A stretch of DNA of 54,065 nt from positions 1-54,065 of the forward strand of contig NZ_RHNU01000016.1 of the NCBI RefSeq assembly GCF_003946015.1, in the 5' to 3' direction. Made by a program: the position numbers and the translations under genes. Under the pieces are notes generated by a model. It saw only the letters and a list, made by a program, of their open reading frames with translations. It ran no database searches and was not told the DNA's origin. Of the stretch, positions 21,982 through 31,454 are shown piece after piece. This DNA is from Companilactobacillus insicii (GTDB lineage: Bacteria > Bacillota > Bacilli > Lactobacillales > Lactobacillaceae). The stretch's first letter is position 1, and the number at the start of each line of letters is the position of its first letter.

Positions 21982-24900
21982 TTAGTTTTTAATTTTTTCT
22001 TTCTTTAATTTATCAAACTCTTTTGCCATTTCTGCGGCAAATTTTTGCAATTGTGAGAACCATTCATTCTTATCAACACTACCAGAATCTAGTGAAATAC
22101 TAAATTCGTCATTGTTGTTATGAACGGTTGCCTTCATAGTTGTATTACCCAAGAACTTGAAAACAAGATCTCCTGTCAAATAATCATTAGCCTTGTCAGA
22201 GAACTTAATCACAATTATGCCACTTTTCATAATTACATTCTTAACAAGTGATTCATCTAATGACGTTTTCAAAAGACTAACATCCAACAAATTAGAAACC
22301 TCTTGTGGATAATCGCCAAAACGATCTAATAATTCAGATCTAACCTCTTGATAGTTCTCATCAGAGTCGATTTGTCTAATTCGCTTATATAATTCAACTT
22401 TTTGGCGCTCATCACTAATATAACTTGATGGAATATAAGCATCCAATTCCAAATTAAGTTCAGCATTGGTCTTCTCAGCCTTAGTATGACCCCTTTTCTT
22501 TGCAACTGCATCATTTAGCATCTGAGTATACAAATCGAAACCAACAGAGTCAATGAACCCATGTTGCTGCTTACCTAATAAGTTACCAGCACCACGGATA
22601 GATAAATCACGCATAGCAATTTTGAAGCCTGATCCTAATTCCGTGAAGTTCTTTATGGCCTCCAAACGCTGTTCGCCTACTTCTGTCAGAACCTTATTAG
22701 GTTTATACATCAAATAAGCATATGCAACGCGATTCGAACGACCGACACGTCCACGGATTTGATACAGCTGTGACAAGCCATATCTATCAGCATTCTCAAC
22801 AATCAACGTATTCGTATTAGGCATATCCACGCCAGTTTCGATAATTGTTGTAGTTACTAAAACATCATACTCACCCGCAAGATAATCAGCAATAACACCC
22901 TCCATTTGAGTTTCAGTCATACGTCCGTGAGCGGTCGCAATTCTTGCCTCTGGAACTAGAGCCTGCAATTGACCTGCTACTTGCTCCATATCGTCAACAC
23001 GGTTGTGCAAATAAAATACTTGTCCACCACGTTCCATCTCACGCTTAATCGCTTGAGCAATAACATCGTAATTTTGTTCCATAACATAAGTTTGAACTGG
23101 ATAACGGTTGCTAGGTGCAGTTTCAATCAATGATAGATCACGAACACCTAACATCGACATATTTAAAGTTCTAGGTATTGGTGTTGCAGTCAATGTTAAT
23201 ACATCCACATTGGCCTTTAGCTGCTTAATTTTTTCCTTGTGCTTAACGCCAAACCGTTGTTCCTCATCAATTATCAACAAGCCAATATCTGAAAATTTAA
23301 CATCCTTTGATAGCAAGCGATGCGTTCCGACAACAATATCGACTTGTCCGTCTGATAATCCTTGAATAATCTCTTTACTATGCTTTCTAGACTGAAATCT
23401 CGAAAGAACTTCAATATTAACTGGAAATCCTTCGAAGCGATCTTTCATCGTCTGATAATGCTGTTCAGCTAATAAAGTCGTTGGTGCTAAAAATACAACT
23501 TGCTTACCTGCTTCAACAGCCTTAAACGCTGCTCGTAATGCAACTTCTGTCTTACCAAAGCCAACGTCACCAACAAGCAGACGATCCATAGGATGTGCCT
23601 TTTCCATATCACGTTTGATCTCATCAATTGATCGTAACTGATCTGGTGTTTCTGGATACGGGAAGGCATTATCAAAGTCATGTTGCATATCGTCATCTTT
23701 AGGGAACGGATATCCTTTTTCAGCTTCACGTTTAGCATACAAATCAATTAAATCATCAGCGATATCTTCAATACTTGATTGAACTTTACGTTTTGTCTTC
23801 TGCCACTCATTGCCACCAAGTTTGTTGATACGAGGTGACTTACCTTCAGCTGACACGTATTTTTGAACCATATCAAGTTGCGAAACCGGAATGAACAAAC
23901 GACCATCATCACGATATTCAATCGTAATATAATCCTGATGCTTACCATCGACTTCCATGGTCTGCATACCAATGAACTTACCAATACCATGGTTGACGTG
24001 AACCACGTAATCACCAGGCTTCAATTCGTTATAACTCTTCAAACGTTCAGCATTCGCCAAAGTTTGATGACGACGACGCTTAGGTTGTTTATTGAATAAT
24101 TCCTTTTCAGTTATTATTGCAACTTTCTCATCTGGCATCTCAAAACCTAGACCTAAACTAGCATTCATAATTTGAGTTTGATCTTCAATTACCTTATCAG
24201 AAGTTGTCAATGTAGCTTTAATACCAAAATCAACCAAAGTATTATTAATAGCAGAAATACGCTTTTCATTACTGATCAGTAGAAGAATCGTATAACCTTG
24301 CTTTTGCCAGCGTTCAACTTCTGACTTCAGCAATGGCATCTGACTGAAAAATTGTTGCATACTTCTGACCGGAACATTGTGCAACTGATTAAGTCGAATA
24401 TGTCCCATCCCTTGTTGAAAAGCTGACATGTAAACTTGAGGATTTTCGTTCTTTTTCATTATTTCAATGAAACTCTGACGAATAACTTGTTCAGGAAGTG
24501 CCTTCCCATACTCCAATTGACTTGCTAACCAGGCCTGATTATCAGCTTTATTGTCATTTGATTGTTCAACTAAACGTGAATACTCGTCAAACATGACAAT
24601 ATTATCAGAGCCCATGTACTCTAATAAATTACTAGGTTTATCAAGTAGGAAGTCAATAATACTACCAATATTATCTGGTCGCATGCCTTCAGATAATTCT
24701 TCGATCATCTGTGCAAAAGTCAATTCAAGGTTACTTTTGATATCTTTTTCTTTATCAGCTGAATCTAATTGTTTTCCATAACTTTTTTGTAATTTTTGCA
24801 AACCTGTTTCGACTTGATCAGAAGTTATAACACGATCATTGGCAGGTAAAATCTCTATCTCATCTAGTTCTTCCATACTTCGTTGAGTTTCCGTATCAAA

Positions 24901-25509
24901 GAACTTAATTTTATCAACCTGATTGCCGAAGAATTCTATTCGAACAGGATTGTCCACATTCAATGGATAAATATCAACAATATCACCACGAATAGCAAAA
25001 TCTCCTGGTTTAGCAACTAACTTATTCTTTTTATAACCCATTTGAACAAATGTTGAATTAAGATTCTCCAAATCATATTCTTCATCCATTGCAATTTTTA
25101 ATTGAGCCGATTTGAACAATTCCTTAGGTGACAATGCATATTCCAACCCAGCCACAGAGGTAACAACGATACCTGCTTCATCACCAACTAAAAAGCTCAA
25201 AGCATCTAGTCTTTGACTCAATTCATCAGGAGAACTAGTAGCTATTTCAGTAGATATTGCCTCTTCAACAGGAAAAATATGAATGTGTTCACTATCCAGC
25301 AAGTTTAAATCATCATACAAGCGATTTGCATGGAAATTAGTATTTTCAACTATTAGAATCTTTTTATTTTTTTGTTTAAGTGTTTGTAATGCAAATAGGG
25401 AAATCGTTGAACCAATCAATCCCGTCAACATGTTTTTGGTTTTTGGTTTGACTTGTTCAATAAATTCCCCGAGATTTAGTTTATTAGATATGAAATCTAT
25501 TAAGTTCAA
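21982..25509 (-). CDS. mfd: Transcription-repair coupling factor
   Basis: 1175 aa. Displaces RNA polymerase stalled at lesions and recruits UvrA. It has a UvrB-like N-terminal part, an RNA polymerase interaction segment (ELKPGDYVVHVNHGIGKFIGM) at about 500, and a RecG-like translocase with Walker A GDVGFGKTEVALRAAF and DEEQ box IIDEEQRFGV, then the TRG region and a C-terminal regulatory domain. TTG start at 25509 preceded by AAGGGGGT with 7 nt spacing; no ATG is nearby. The 5' region is occupied by a hairpin-rich element (25528-25786). Confidence 0.98.
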   Translation of the reverse strand: MNLIDFISNKLNLGEFIEQVKPKTKNMLTGLIGSTISLFALQTLKQKNKKILIVENTNFHANRLYDDLNLLDSEHIHIFPVEEAISTEIATSSPDELSQRLDALSFLVGDEAGIVVTSVAGLEYALSPKELFKSAQLKIAMDEEYDLENLNSTFVQMGYKKNKLVAKPGDFAIRGDIVDIYPLNVDNPVRIEFFGNQVDKIKFFDTETQRSMEELDEIEILPANDRVITSDQVETGLQKLQKSYGKQLDSADKEKDIKSNLELTFAQMIEELSEGMRPDNIGSIIDFLLDKPSNLLEYMGSDNIVMFDEYSRLVEQSNDNKADNQAWLASQLEYGKALPEQVIRQSFIEIMKKNENPQVYMSAFQQGMGHIRLNQLHNVPVRSMQQFFSQMPLLKSEVERWQKQGYTILLLISNEKRISAINNTLVDFGIKATLTTSDKVIEDQTQIMNASLGLGFEMPDEKVAIITEKELFNKQPKRRRHQTLANAERLKSYNELKPGDYVVHVNHGIGKFIGMQTMEVDGKHQDYITIEYRDDGRLFIPVSQLDMVQKYVSAEGKSPRINKLGGNEWQKTKRKVQSSIEDIADDLIDLYAKREAEKGYPFPKDDDMQHDFDNAFPYPETPDQLRSIDEIKRDMEKAHPMDRLLVGDVGFGKTEVALRAAFKAVEAGKQVVFLAPTTLLAEQHYQTMKDRFEGFPVNIEVLSRFQSRKHSKEIIQGLSDGQVDIVVGTHRLLSKDVKFSDIGLLIIDEEQRFGVKHKEKIKQLKANVDVLTLTATPIPRTLNMSMLGVRDLSLIETAPSNRYPVQTYVMEQNYDVIAQAIKREMERGGQVFYLHNRVDDMEQVAGQLQALVPEARIATAHGRMTETQMEGVIADYLAGEYDVLVTTTIIETGVDMPNTNTLIVENADRYGLSQLYQIRGRVGRSNRVAYAYLMYKPNKVLTEVGEQRLEAIKNFTELGSGFKIAMRDLSIRGAGNLLGKQQHGFIDSVGFDLYTQMLNDAVAKKRGHTKAEKTNAELNLELDAYIPSSYISDERQKVELYKRIRQIDSDENYQEVRSELLDRFGDYPQEVSNLLDVSLLKTSLDESLVKNVIMKSGIIVIKFSDKANDYLTGDLVFKFLGNTTMKATVHNNNDEFSISLDSGSVDKNEWFSQLQKFAAEMAKEFDKLKKEKIKN

Positions 25510-25527
25510 GGTTTGACCCCCTTTCTG

Positions 25528-25786
25528 TAGAGAGTGGAAAAAGCCGGTAGATCCTGAGCACTGCCTAGACTATCGGGAGTGGCACGAAGTGACGCTTTCG
25601 ATAGTCGTAGCAGGCGCAGGGATCTGGCTTTTGGAACTCGTTTTGGAAACTGACTAAATATGCATAAACGAGTTCCGGAGGGGCAAACCTCTGTGCTTAC
25701 TACGATTAATGATTGCGCCAACTTCGTTGTCACACTCATTAATCTAGGTAATGCTCAAGGTCTTACCGCCCCTCCTACACTCTCTA
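25528..25786. repeat. Multi-branched hairpin element between pth and mfd
   Basis: Nested perfect helices fill the whole 270-bp spacer. The outer pair is TAGAGAGTG (25528-25536) with CACTCTCTA (25778-25786). Inside: a long hairpin closed by AAAAGCC/GGCTTTT (25539-25545/25626-25632) with GATCC/GGATC, GCCT/AGGC and GACTATCG/CGATAGTC (25568-25575/25599-25606); an 11-bp hairpin GGAACTCGTTT (25633-25643) with 25666-25676; and an arm closed by GGAGGGGC/GCCCCTCC (25677-25684/25768-25775) that holds GATTAATGA/TCATTAATC and GGTAA/TTACC hairpins. The right end includes the pth stop codon and the left end stops just before the mfd ribosome binding site. No protein is credible. Candidate interspersed repeat or structured 5' leader of mfd. 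Confidence 0.8.
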
Positions 25787-26341
25787 ATTATACTTATTCA
25801 TCAACTGGTCAAACGTATCTCCTGCAACCCAATCCTTAACAGCACTTACCGCATTGTCAATTCCAGTCAATGCAACTGGTTCTTGATCCTTAGTAAACGG
25901 TGTTAAAACCCAATTTACGACGGTTTGCTTGTCTGGATGCTGAATTCCAATTTTGATACGTTTGAAATTTTTTGTACCCATAGATGAGATTATACTCTTA
26001 ATTCCATTATGACCACCGGCTGAGCCCTTGGCACGTAGTCTAATTTTACCAATAGGCATATCAAGATCATCTTGAACTACCATTATTTCTTCTGGCTTGA
26101 TTTGATAGTATCCAGTCAAAAACTTAACAGCACGTCCGGATTCATTCATAAATGTTAGTGGCTTAACTAAGAAGACTGTTTCACCTTCGACTTTGAATTT
26201 ACAATATTCTGCCTCAAAGTCTTTTTTCATTTGTGTTTGATTATATTCTTCCATTAATTTATCGATCGTCATAAAGCCCATATTGTGCTTTGTACGATCA
26301 TATTTTTTTCCAGGATTTCCTAATCCAACGATAAGTTTCAT
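25784..26341 (-). CDS. pth: Peptidyl-tRNA hydrolase
   Basis: Recycles peptidyl-tRNA dropped from ribosomes. 185 aa with the N-terminal MKLIVGLGNPGKKY, the catalytic His in KHNMGF (about residue 20), FLVKPLTFMNESG, VVQDDLDMP and RLRAKGSAGGHNGIKS. ATG start with GAGGT upstream; a TATAAT-like -10 lies at 26368-26373. Its stop codon is part of the outer helix of the downstream hairpin element. Confidence 0.97.
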   Translation of the reverse strand: MKLIVGLGNPGKKYDRTKHNMGFMTIDKLMEEYNQTQMKKDFEAEYCKFKVEGETVFLVKPLTFMNESGRAVKFLTGYYQIKPEEIMVVQDDLDMPIGKIRLRAKGSAGGHNGIKSIISSMGTKNFKRIKIGIQHPDKQTVVNWVLTPFTKDQEPVALTGIDNAVSAVKDWVAGDTFDQLMNKYN

Positions 26342-26367
26342 ATATTAATACCTCATTTCAACATGTA

Positions 26368-26373
26368 ATTATA
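26368..26373 (-). promoter_or_regulatory. -10 box of the pth promoter
   Basis: A perfect TATAAT on the minus strand 26 nt before the pth start. I see no convincing -35 at 16-18 nt, so confidence is limited. Confidence 0.4.
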
Positions 26374-26416
26374 TCATGCAAAAAGTGCGAATTTTTCAAT
26401 TTTTTCACAATCACCC

Positions 26417-26445
26417 TGTTTATTTTCAGATATTATTTGTATAAT
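26417..26445 (+). promoter_or_regulatory. ldh promoter
   Basis: TATAAT at 26440-26445 with a weak TGTTTA -35 (26417-26422, 17 nt spacing), 43 nt before the ldh start and divergent from pth. Confidence 0.5.
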
Positions 26446-26485
26446 TGGATACGAAACATATTTATTCTCGAAGGGATGATTATAA

Positions 26486-27472
<987 letters not shown>

Positions 27473-27490
27473 TCCTTAATTCCTACACTA

Positions 27491-27524
27491 AGAGTTGAAA
27501 CTTATGTTTCAGCTCTTTTTTTTT
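27491..27524 (+). terminator. ldh terminator
   Basis: AGAGTTGAAAC (27491-27501) pairs with GTTTCAGCTCT (27506-27516; one G-T pair) around TTAT, followed by a run of nine T. Confidence 0.9.
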
Positions 27525-27577
27525 CCATTTTTTTACTGTATCATTGATTCAATTAGAGAAGATTGGATGTGTGATAT

Positions 27578-28240
27578 ATGTTAGTTAAATCATTAGTTTT
27601 AAAGAAGGAAAAACTCACAACCGTCAAAGAAACAGTTACTCTTGAAGAAGCTTTGAAAGTTCTTGAAGACTCAGGATTTCGTTGTGTGCCTATTCTTGAT
27701 GAAAGTGGCCAAATATTCAGGGGAAATATTTACAAAATGCACATTTATCGTCATAAGTCACGTGGTGGGGATATGAACTTACCTGTTACAACATTAATGA
27801 AGAACGCTACTAAGACAATCAGTGTTGACTCGCCTTTCTTTAAGGTATTCTTCAATATCAAGGATCTCCCATACATTGCAGTTCTTGACGAATCAAACTT
27901 ATTCTATGGAATTTTAACTCACTCAAGACTATTGAGTATGTTATCTGACTCATGGAATCTTGAAATTAGTAGCTATGTTCTTACGGTAAGTTCATCTGGT
28001 GATCGTGGGGACTTGGAAAAGATGTCCAAAATTATTTCAAAATACGTTTCAATCTCAGCATGTGTAACATTAGATGCAAAATCTAATGAAGTTGTTCGTC
28101 GTACGCTATTTACACTGCCTTCAGGAACAAGCGTTGATACTTTGAAAGAGATCATCAAGCGTCTGGAGAAGAAGAGCTTCGTTGTTGCAGAAATCGATGA
28201 TTTGAAATCAGGCAAGATTTTGAATCGTGACACACTTTAA
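27578..28240 (+). CDS. cbpA: CBS domain protein, CbpA-like (probable cyclic di-AMP binding)
   Basis: 220 aa. The first half (about 1-125) is a pair of CBS motifs (VTLEEALKVLEDSGFRCVPILDE ... PYIAVLDESNLFYGILTHSRLL); the second half (about 130-210) looks like an ACT-type ligand domain. This matches the architecture of the Listeria CbpA type, which binds cyclic di-AMP. The ligand is inferred from family resemblance, not from a residue-level proof. No strong ribosome binding site is seen (GGATGTG). It is a single gene between ldh and an accessory ABC cassette, with its own terminator. Confidence 0.72.
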   Translation: MLVKSLVLKKEKLTTVKETVTLEEALKVLEDSGFRCVPILDESGQIFRGNIYKMHIYRHKSRGGDMNLPVTTLMKNATKTISVDSPFFKVFFNIKDLPYIAVLDESNLFYGILTHSRLLSMLSDSWNLEISSYVLTVSSSGDRGDLEKMSKIISKYVSISACVTLDAKSNEVVRRTLFTLPSGTSVDTLKEIIKRLEKKSFVVAEIDDLKSGKILNRDTL

Positions 28241-28277
28241 AATACAAATAAAATATCATTTTTGATATGACATAAAG

Positions 28278-28312
28278 ACAAAGTTCTGGTTTTCAGAACT
28301 TTGTTTTTTTTT
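28278..28312 (+). terminator. Terminator after the CBS protein gene
   Basis: ACAAAGTTCTG (28278-28288) and CAGAACTTTGT (28294-28304) form a perfect 11-bp stem with a 5-nt loop, followed by T8. Confidence 0.9.
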
Positions 28313-28420
28313 ATACTATTTTCGATTATTGCAAATAATCAGCTATCATTTTTAGCAAACTTAGAGCAACCTCAAAAAATACTGTTAAACCAATACCTGT
28401 AGTATTATTACGAAACCATT

Positions 28421-28539
28421 AGTTGCGCAAATTATCTTCTCAATTTACAAGATGATTGACACTAATTGCTTGTATGCAACTAGCAAATTGAACGACGGTA
28501 GAATTAGTTAATAAACATAACTAATTTATATTTAGGAGG
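28421..28539 (+). promoter_or_regulatory. Regulatory region of the LanFEG-like cassette
   Basis: The 310-bp gene-free stretch 28241-28549 ends in a control region. A perfect TTGACA (28456-28461) is followed by an imperfect dyad CTAATTGC (28462-28469)/GCAACTAG (28476-28483) where a -10 box should be; no good -10 is seen. GCAAATT occurs at 28427-28433 and 28483-28489. Further down AATTAGTTA (28502-28510) and TAACTAATT (28518-28526) form a perfect 9-bp dyad just before AGGAGG (28534-28539). The dyads are candidate operators for the cassette's XRE regulator. Confidence 0.5.
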
Positions 28540-28549
28540 TAAAAAATAT

Positions 28550-29437
28550 ATGCTCGTCGTTCAAAATATTAATACTTATATTGGTAGAAAAAAAATAATC
28601 AAAGACGCTACCTTCAAGATTCACCCAGGAAATATTACCGGGTTGATTGGACCCAATGGGGCTGGAAAAACAACCTTGATGAAAACAATTCTAGGCCTTA
28701 CTAAATTTGATGGGCAAATTCAACTTAACCAAATCGCCGTTACAGAAAATCAATACACCGCGCTGGCGAATGTTGGGGCTTTAATTGAGCACCCCGCCAT
28801 TTACCCATTTCTAACGGGAAAACAAAATCTAGCACTTTACGCACATGATCCAGACGATTGTCAACGTCTCATCTCCCAGTTAAACATGACTAAATATATT
28901 AATGAGCATGCCAAGGGATACTCCCTAGGTATGAAGCAGAAGCTAGGAATTGCTATTGCCCTATTAAACAACCCAGAATTAGTAATTCTGGACGAACCAA
29001 TGAATGGCCTCGACGTCGAATCTACGATTGGTGTTCGTCAACTTATTCACCAGTATGCAGATAAGGGGACTGCCTTTCTCATTTCCAGTCATATTCTGAG
29101 TGAGCTTCAAAAGGTCATGACACAAGTTATACTAATCAATCGCGGCCAAATCATCGTTGATCAACCCATCGCAGAATTTGAGCACCTTCATCATCAAACT
29201 TACAAATTACTAACAGATGATACTCGCTTAACTGTTAAAAACTTTATAAAACATCATATTTGCTACACTTTGAATAATGATACCTTTCAAGTCAATCCTA
29301 AGAATATCTTTGAAATTCAAGACATACTTAGTTCACAAAATATACATCTAAAAGAATTAGCTCCAATTTCTTGTAATTTTGAACAGATTGTCATTCAGCT
29401 TTTAAATCAAGAACGAGGTAACCGCCATGATAACTAA
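28550..29437 (+). CDS. ABC transporter ATP-binding protein, lantibiotic-immunity (LanF/BcrA) type
   Basis: 295 aa ATPase. Walker A GPNGAGKT is at 34-41, signature LGMKQ at 126-130, Walker B LVILDEP at 144-150, and His switch in SSHILSE. The Q-loop region reads VGALIEHPAIYP with Glu in place of Gln, the E-loop described for LanF-type self-protection transporters. The C-terminal 80 residues are the usual accessory region. AGGAGG lies 10 nt before ATG. The stop overlaps the next gene by 11 nt. Likely exports or expels a peptide antibiotic from the membrane. No lantibiotic precursor or LanBCM enzyme is in the window, so a resistance role is more likely than producer immunity. Confidence 0.85.
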   Translation: MLVVQNINTYIGRKKIIKDATFKIHPGNITGLIGPNGAGKTTLMKTILGLTKFDGQIQLNQIAVTENQYTALANVGALIEHPAIYPFLTGKQNLALYAHDPDDCQRLISQLNMTKYINEHAKGYSLGMKQKLGIAIALLNNPELVILDEPMNGLDVESTIGVRQLIHQYADKGTAFLISSHILSELQKVMTQVILINRGQIIVDQPIAEFEHLHHQTYKLLTDDTRLTVKNFIKHHICYTLNNDTFQVNPKNIFEIQDILSSQNIHLKELAPISCNFEQIVIQLLNQERGNRHDN

Positions 29438-30179
29438 TTTGAGAGAAGAACTATTTAAATTTAGTCATCAAAAATCGGTCGTAGCTGGAATTATAATACT
29501 GATTCTTCTAATGATTTACAGCGCCTTAACGACCAAAACGGATGCGACACAAGTTATCTTTGAATTTGGGGCCGTTCAATGGATTCCCATTATCATAATT
29601 GCAGTTGGATCAACTTTCTTTGCTATGGAATATCAAAATAGAACAATTGTGATCCTTGTTTATAAACACACGAAGCGTTGGCAAATATACTTCTCAAAAT
29701 TGATGATTGTCTGGTTATACAGCATCGTCTTAACGATAATCACCACTATTTTAACTATTATTATTAAATCCTTATTTATAGATACACCATGGTCAACATT
29801 AATTACCAATCATCAAACACAACTTACTTTGCTCATCGGTAATATCATCGGCACACTTATTTATGCGCTATTCATTGTTGCCCTGTCGTTCATGTTGATT
29901 ATGATAATGAAAGTTAATGCTGTAGTGATTGGAATTGGGCTATCACTAGGGTTTCTGGGTGCTGGCATTTCAGTTGCACTTATGAAGTCGTTTACCTCTT
30001 TAATACCAATCCTACGTTGGAACCCACTAAATATGATTTTTATAACACAGCAACTGGCAAATCCACCGTATGCAGCAATCTCGCATTTAAGTTTGATTGA
30101 AATTGTTGGAGGTAATTTAATCTATACCATTATTTTCATAATTCTAGGTTATAACTTATTTAAAAAACGGCGAATCTAA
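29427..30179 (+). CDS. ABC-2 type permease subunit (LanE/LanG-like) 1
   Basis: 250 aa with about six transmembrane helices (GIIILILLMIYSAL, IPIIIIAVGSTFFAMEY, IVLTIITTILTIIIKS, LIGNIIGTLIYALFIVAL, VIGIGLSLGFLGAG, TIIFIILGYNLF). It has the size and layout of LanE/LanG permeases and shares with the next gene the pattern GSTxFxMExQN, so the two are paralogues. Start ATG 29427 overlaps the ATPase end, which implies coupled translation. Confidence 0.82.
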   Translation: MITNLREELFKFSHQKSVVAGIIILILLMIYSALTTKTDATQVIFEFGAVQWIPIIIIAVGSTFFAMEYQNRTIVILVYKHTKRWQIYFSKLMIVWLYSIVLTIITTILTIIIKSLFIDTPWSTLITNHQTQLTLLIGNIIGTLIYALFIVALSFMLIMIMKVNAVVIGIGLSLGFLGAGISVALMKSFTSLIPILRWNPLNMIFITQQLANPPYAAISHLSLIEIVGGNLIYTIIFIILGYNLFKKRRI

Positions 30180-30203
30180 TTTAATTAAGGAGGCATATTT
30201 AAA

Positions 30204-30968
30204 ATGGCTTTTAGTCTCTATCAAGAATTCTATAAACTCAATCATCGAAAACTAACCTGGATATCACCGCTCGTATTACTCATACTCATGATTCTAACCG
30301 GTATATCAATCGGGTATAATGAAAGTAAGTTGCTCATGGCCACCTGTTACAACGCACCAGATTGGATTATGCTCATTCTAGTCGTTATCGGATCTACGAC
30401 CTTTTCCATGGAATTCCAAAATAATGCGATTCTAACATTACTCTACAAGTCACACAATAAGGTCATAGTCTATCTGTCAAAATATATTGTTATTCTAAGC
30501 TATAATCTCTGGCTACATTTGCTTGCCATATTATTCACATTAGGACTTAATGAAATTTCCATAAATCAGTCTGTGCCATGGTCTACACTCTATCTGTATC
30601 AGCAACCACTTTGGGAAAATATGTTGAAAACTTCTACAATTGACGTACTCACCACAACATTTATTATCAGTCTAATCTTTCTGTTCTCATGCCTAATCAA
30701 TAACAACGCCATTGTAATTAGTTTCAGCCTACTCATGGTTTTCACGGGACAATTTATCTCCGCAAATTTGCTAAACTCTGAAAAGTTCACGCAAATTTTA
30801 CGTTGGAACCCATTTAATATGACAAATCTAACTCGTCAATACTATAACTACACAACTTATTTTGATACCAGTCACTTACTTAACCAGCAACTATTACAAG
30901 GCACATTGAGTTACACACTGCTCTTCGTAATCGTTGGCTACCTTATTTTTAGGAAAAAACACTTTTAA
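30204..30968 (+). CDS. ABC-2 type permease subunit (LanE/LanG-like) 2
   Basis: 254 aa, about six transmembrane helices, paralogous to the preceding gene (GSTTFSMEFQNNAILTLLYK versus GSTFFAMEYQNRTIVILVYK; both end in ILRWNPxNM...TLLFVIVGYLIFRKK-like). The two permeases probably form a heterodimeric channel with two copies of the ATPase. AAGGAGG precedes ATG by about 12 nt. Confidence 0.82.
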   Translation: MAFSLYQEFYKLNHRKLTWISPLVLLILMILTGISIGYNESKLLMATCYNAPDWIMLILVVIGSTTFSMEFQNNAILTLLYKSHNKVIVYLSKYIVILSYNLWLHLLAILFTLGLNEISINQSVPWSTLYLYQQPLWENMLKTSTIDVLTTTFIISLIFLFSCLINNNAIVISFSLLMVFTGQFISANLLNSEKFTQILRWNPFNMTNLTRQYYNYTTYFDTSHLLNQQLLQGTLSYTLLFVIVGYLIFRKKHF

Positions 30969-30989
30969 CTACTCAAGGAGGATTCAAAT

Positions 30990-31349
30990 ATGAATAAGTT
31001 TCCTGCACAACTCAAAAAAATTCGCAAAGAACAAAATACAACACAAGATGACCTAGCTAGCCAACTTTTCGTCACACGTCAGGCCATTTCAAAATGGGAA
31101 TCTGGTGATTCAACTCCGGACCTAAATAATTTAATAAAACTAACAGATATTTTTAACGTCAGTTTGGATACTTTGGTATTCGGTGCCGAGCACGAAACCA
31201 AGGTTGACACGTCCGAATTTGTTTTTGATCCCAAACACAACCGTTACGTTCGTCGATTAGGTAAAATGAACTTTTGGGACTTCTTGTCTGGTTATTGGTG
31301 GGCAGTTCTCGCAATTGCCTTCATAATTGGTTTCTTTTCCATTTTTTGA
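30990..31349 (+). CDS. XRE-family transcriptional regulator with C-terminal membrane segment
   Basis: 119 aa. Residues 1-65 are a Cro/cI helix-turn-helix (LKKIRKEQNTTQDDLASQLFVTRQAISKWES). The C-terminus (about 95-119, WAVLAIAFIIGFFSIF) is a single hydrophobic helix, so the protein may be held at the membrane. It is the last gene of the ABC cassette, 21 nt after the second permease, with AAGGAGG upstream. It probably controls the cassette, perhaps by sensing envelope stress; the dyads upstream of the ATPase gene are candidate sites. Confidence 0.85.
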   Translation: MNKFPAQLKKIRKEQNTTQDDLASQLFVTRQAISKWESGDSTPDLNNLIKLTDIFNVSLDTLVFGAEHETKVDTSEFVFDPKHNRYVRRLGKMNFWDFLSGYWWAVLAIAFIIGFFSIF

Positions 31350-31369
31350 TTTAATCGATAAATACAAAT

Positions 31370-31425
31370 AATAAAGCAGTGTACTTCAACGACTAGTATC
31401 AGTCGATAGAGTGCACTGCTTTATT
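31370..31425. terminator. Long hairpin between convergent XRE gene and ABC exporter
   Basis: AATAAAGCAGTG (31370-31381) pairs perfectly with CACTGCTTTATT (31414-31425), and an inner CGACT/AGTCG helix continues the stem. It lies between converging transcription units and can serve both, although the flanking T runs are short. Confidence 0.65.
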
Positions 31426-31454
31426 GTATTTTCGCTACGTTTTTTACGTTTAAA

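Noticed and set aside
25506-25739. 77-aa minus-strand open frame across the pth-mfd element
   Set aside because: It is contained in nested inverted repeats, ends in the mfd ribosome binding site region, and has no recognisable family.
28241-28455. A gene or riboswitch between the CBS protein and the ABC cassette
   Set aside because: Apart from the terminator and the dyads near 28421-28526 no open frame or known riboswitch core was found.
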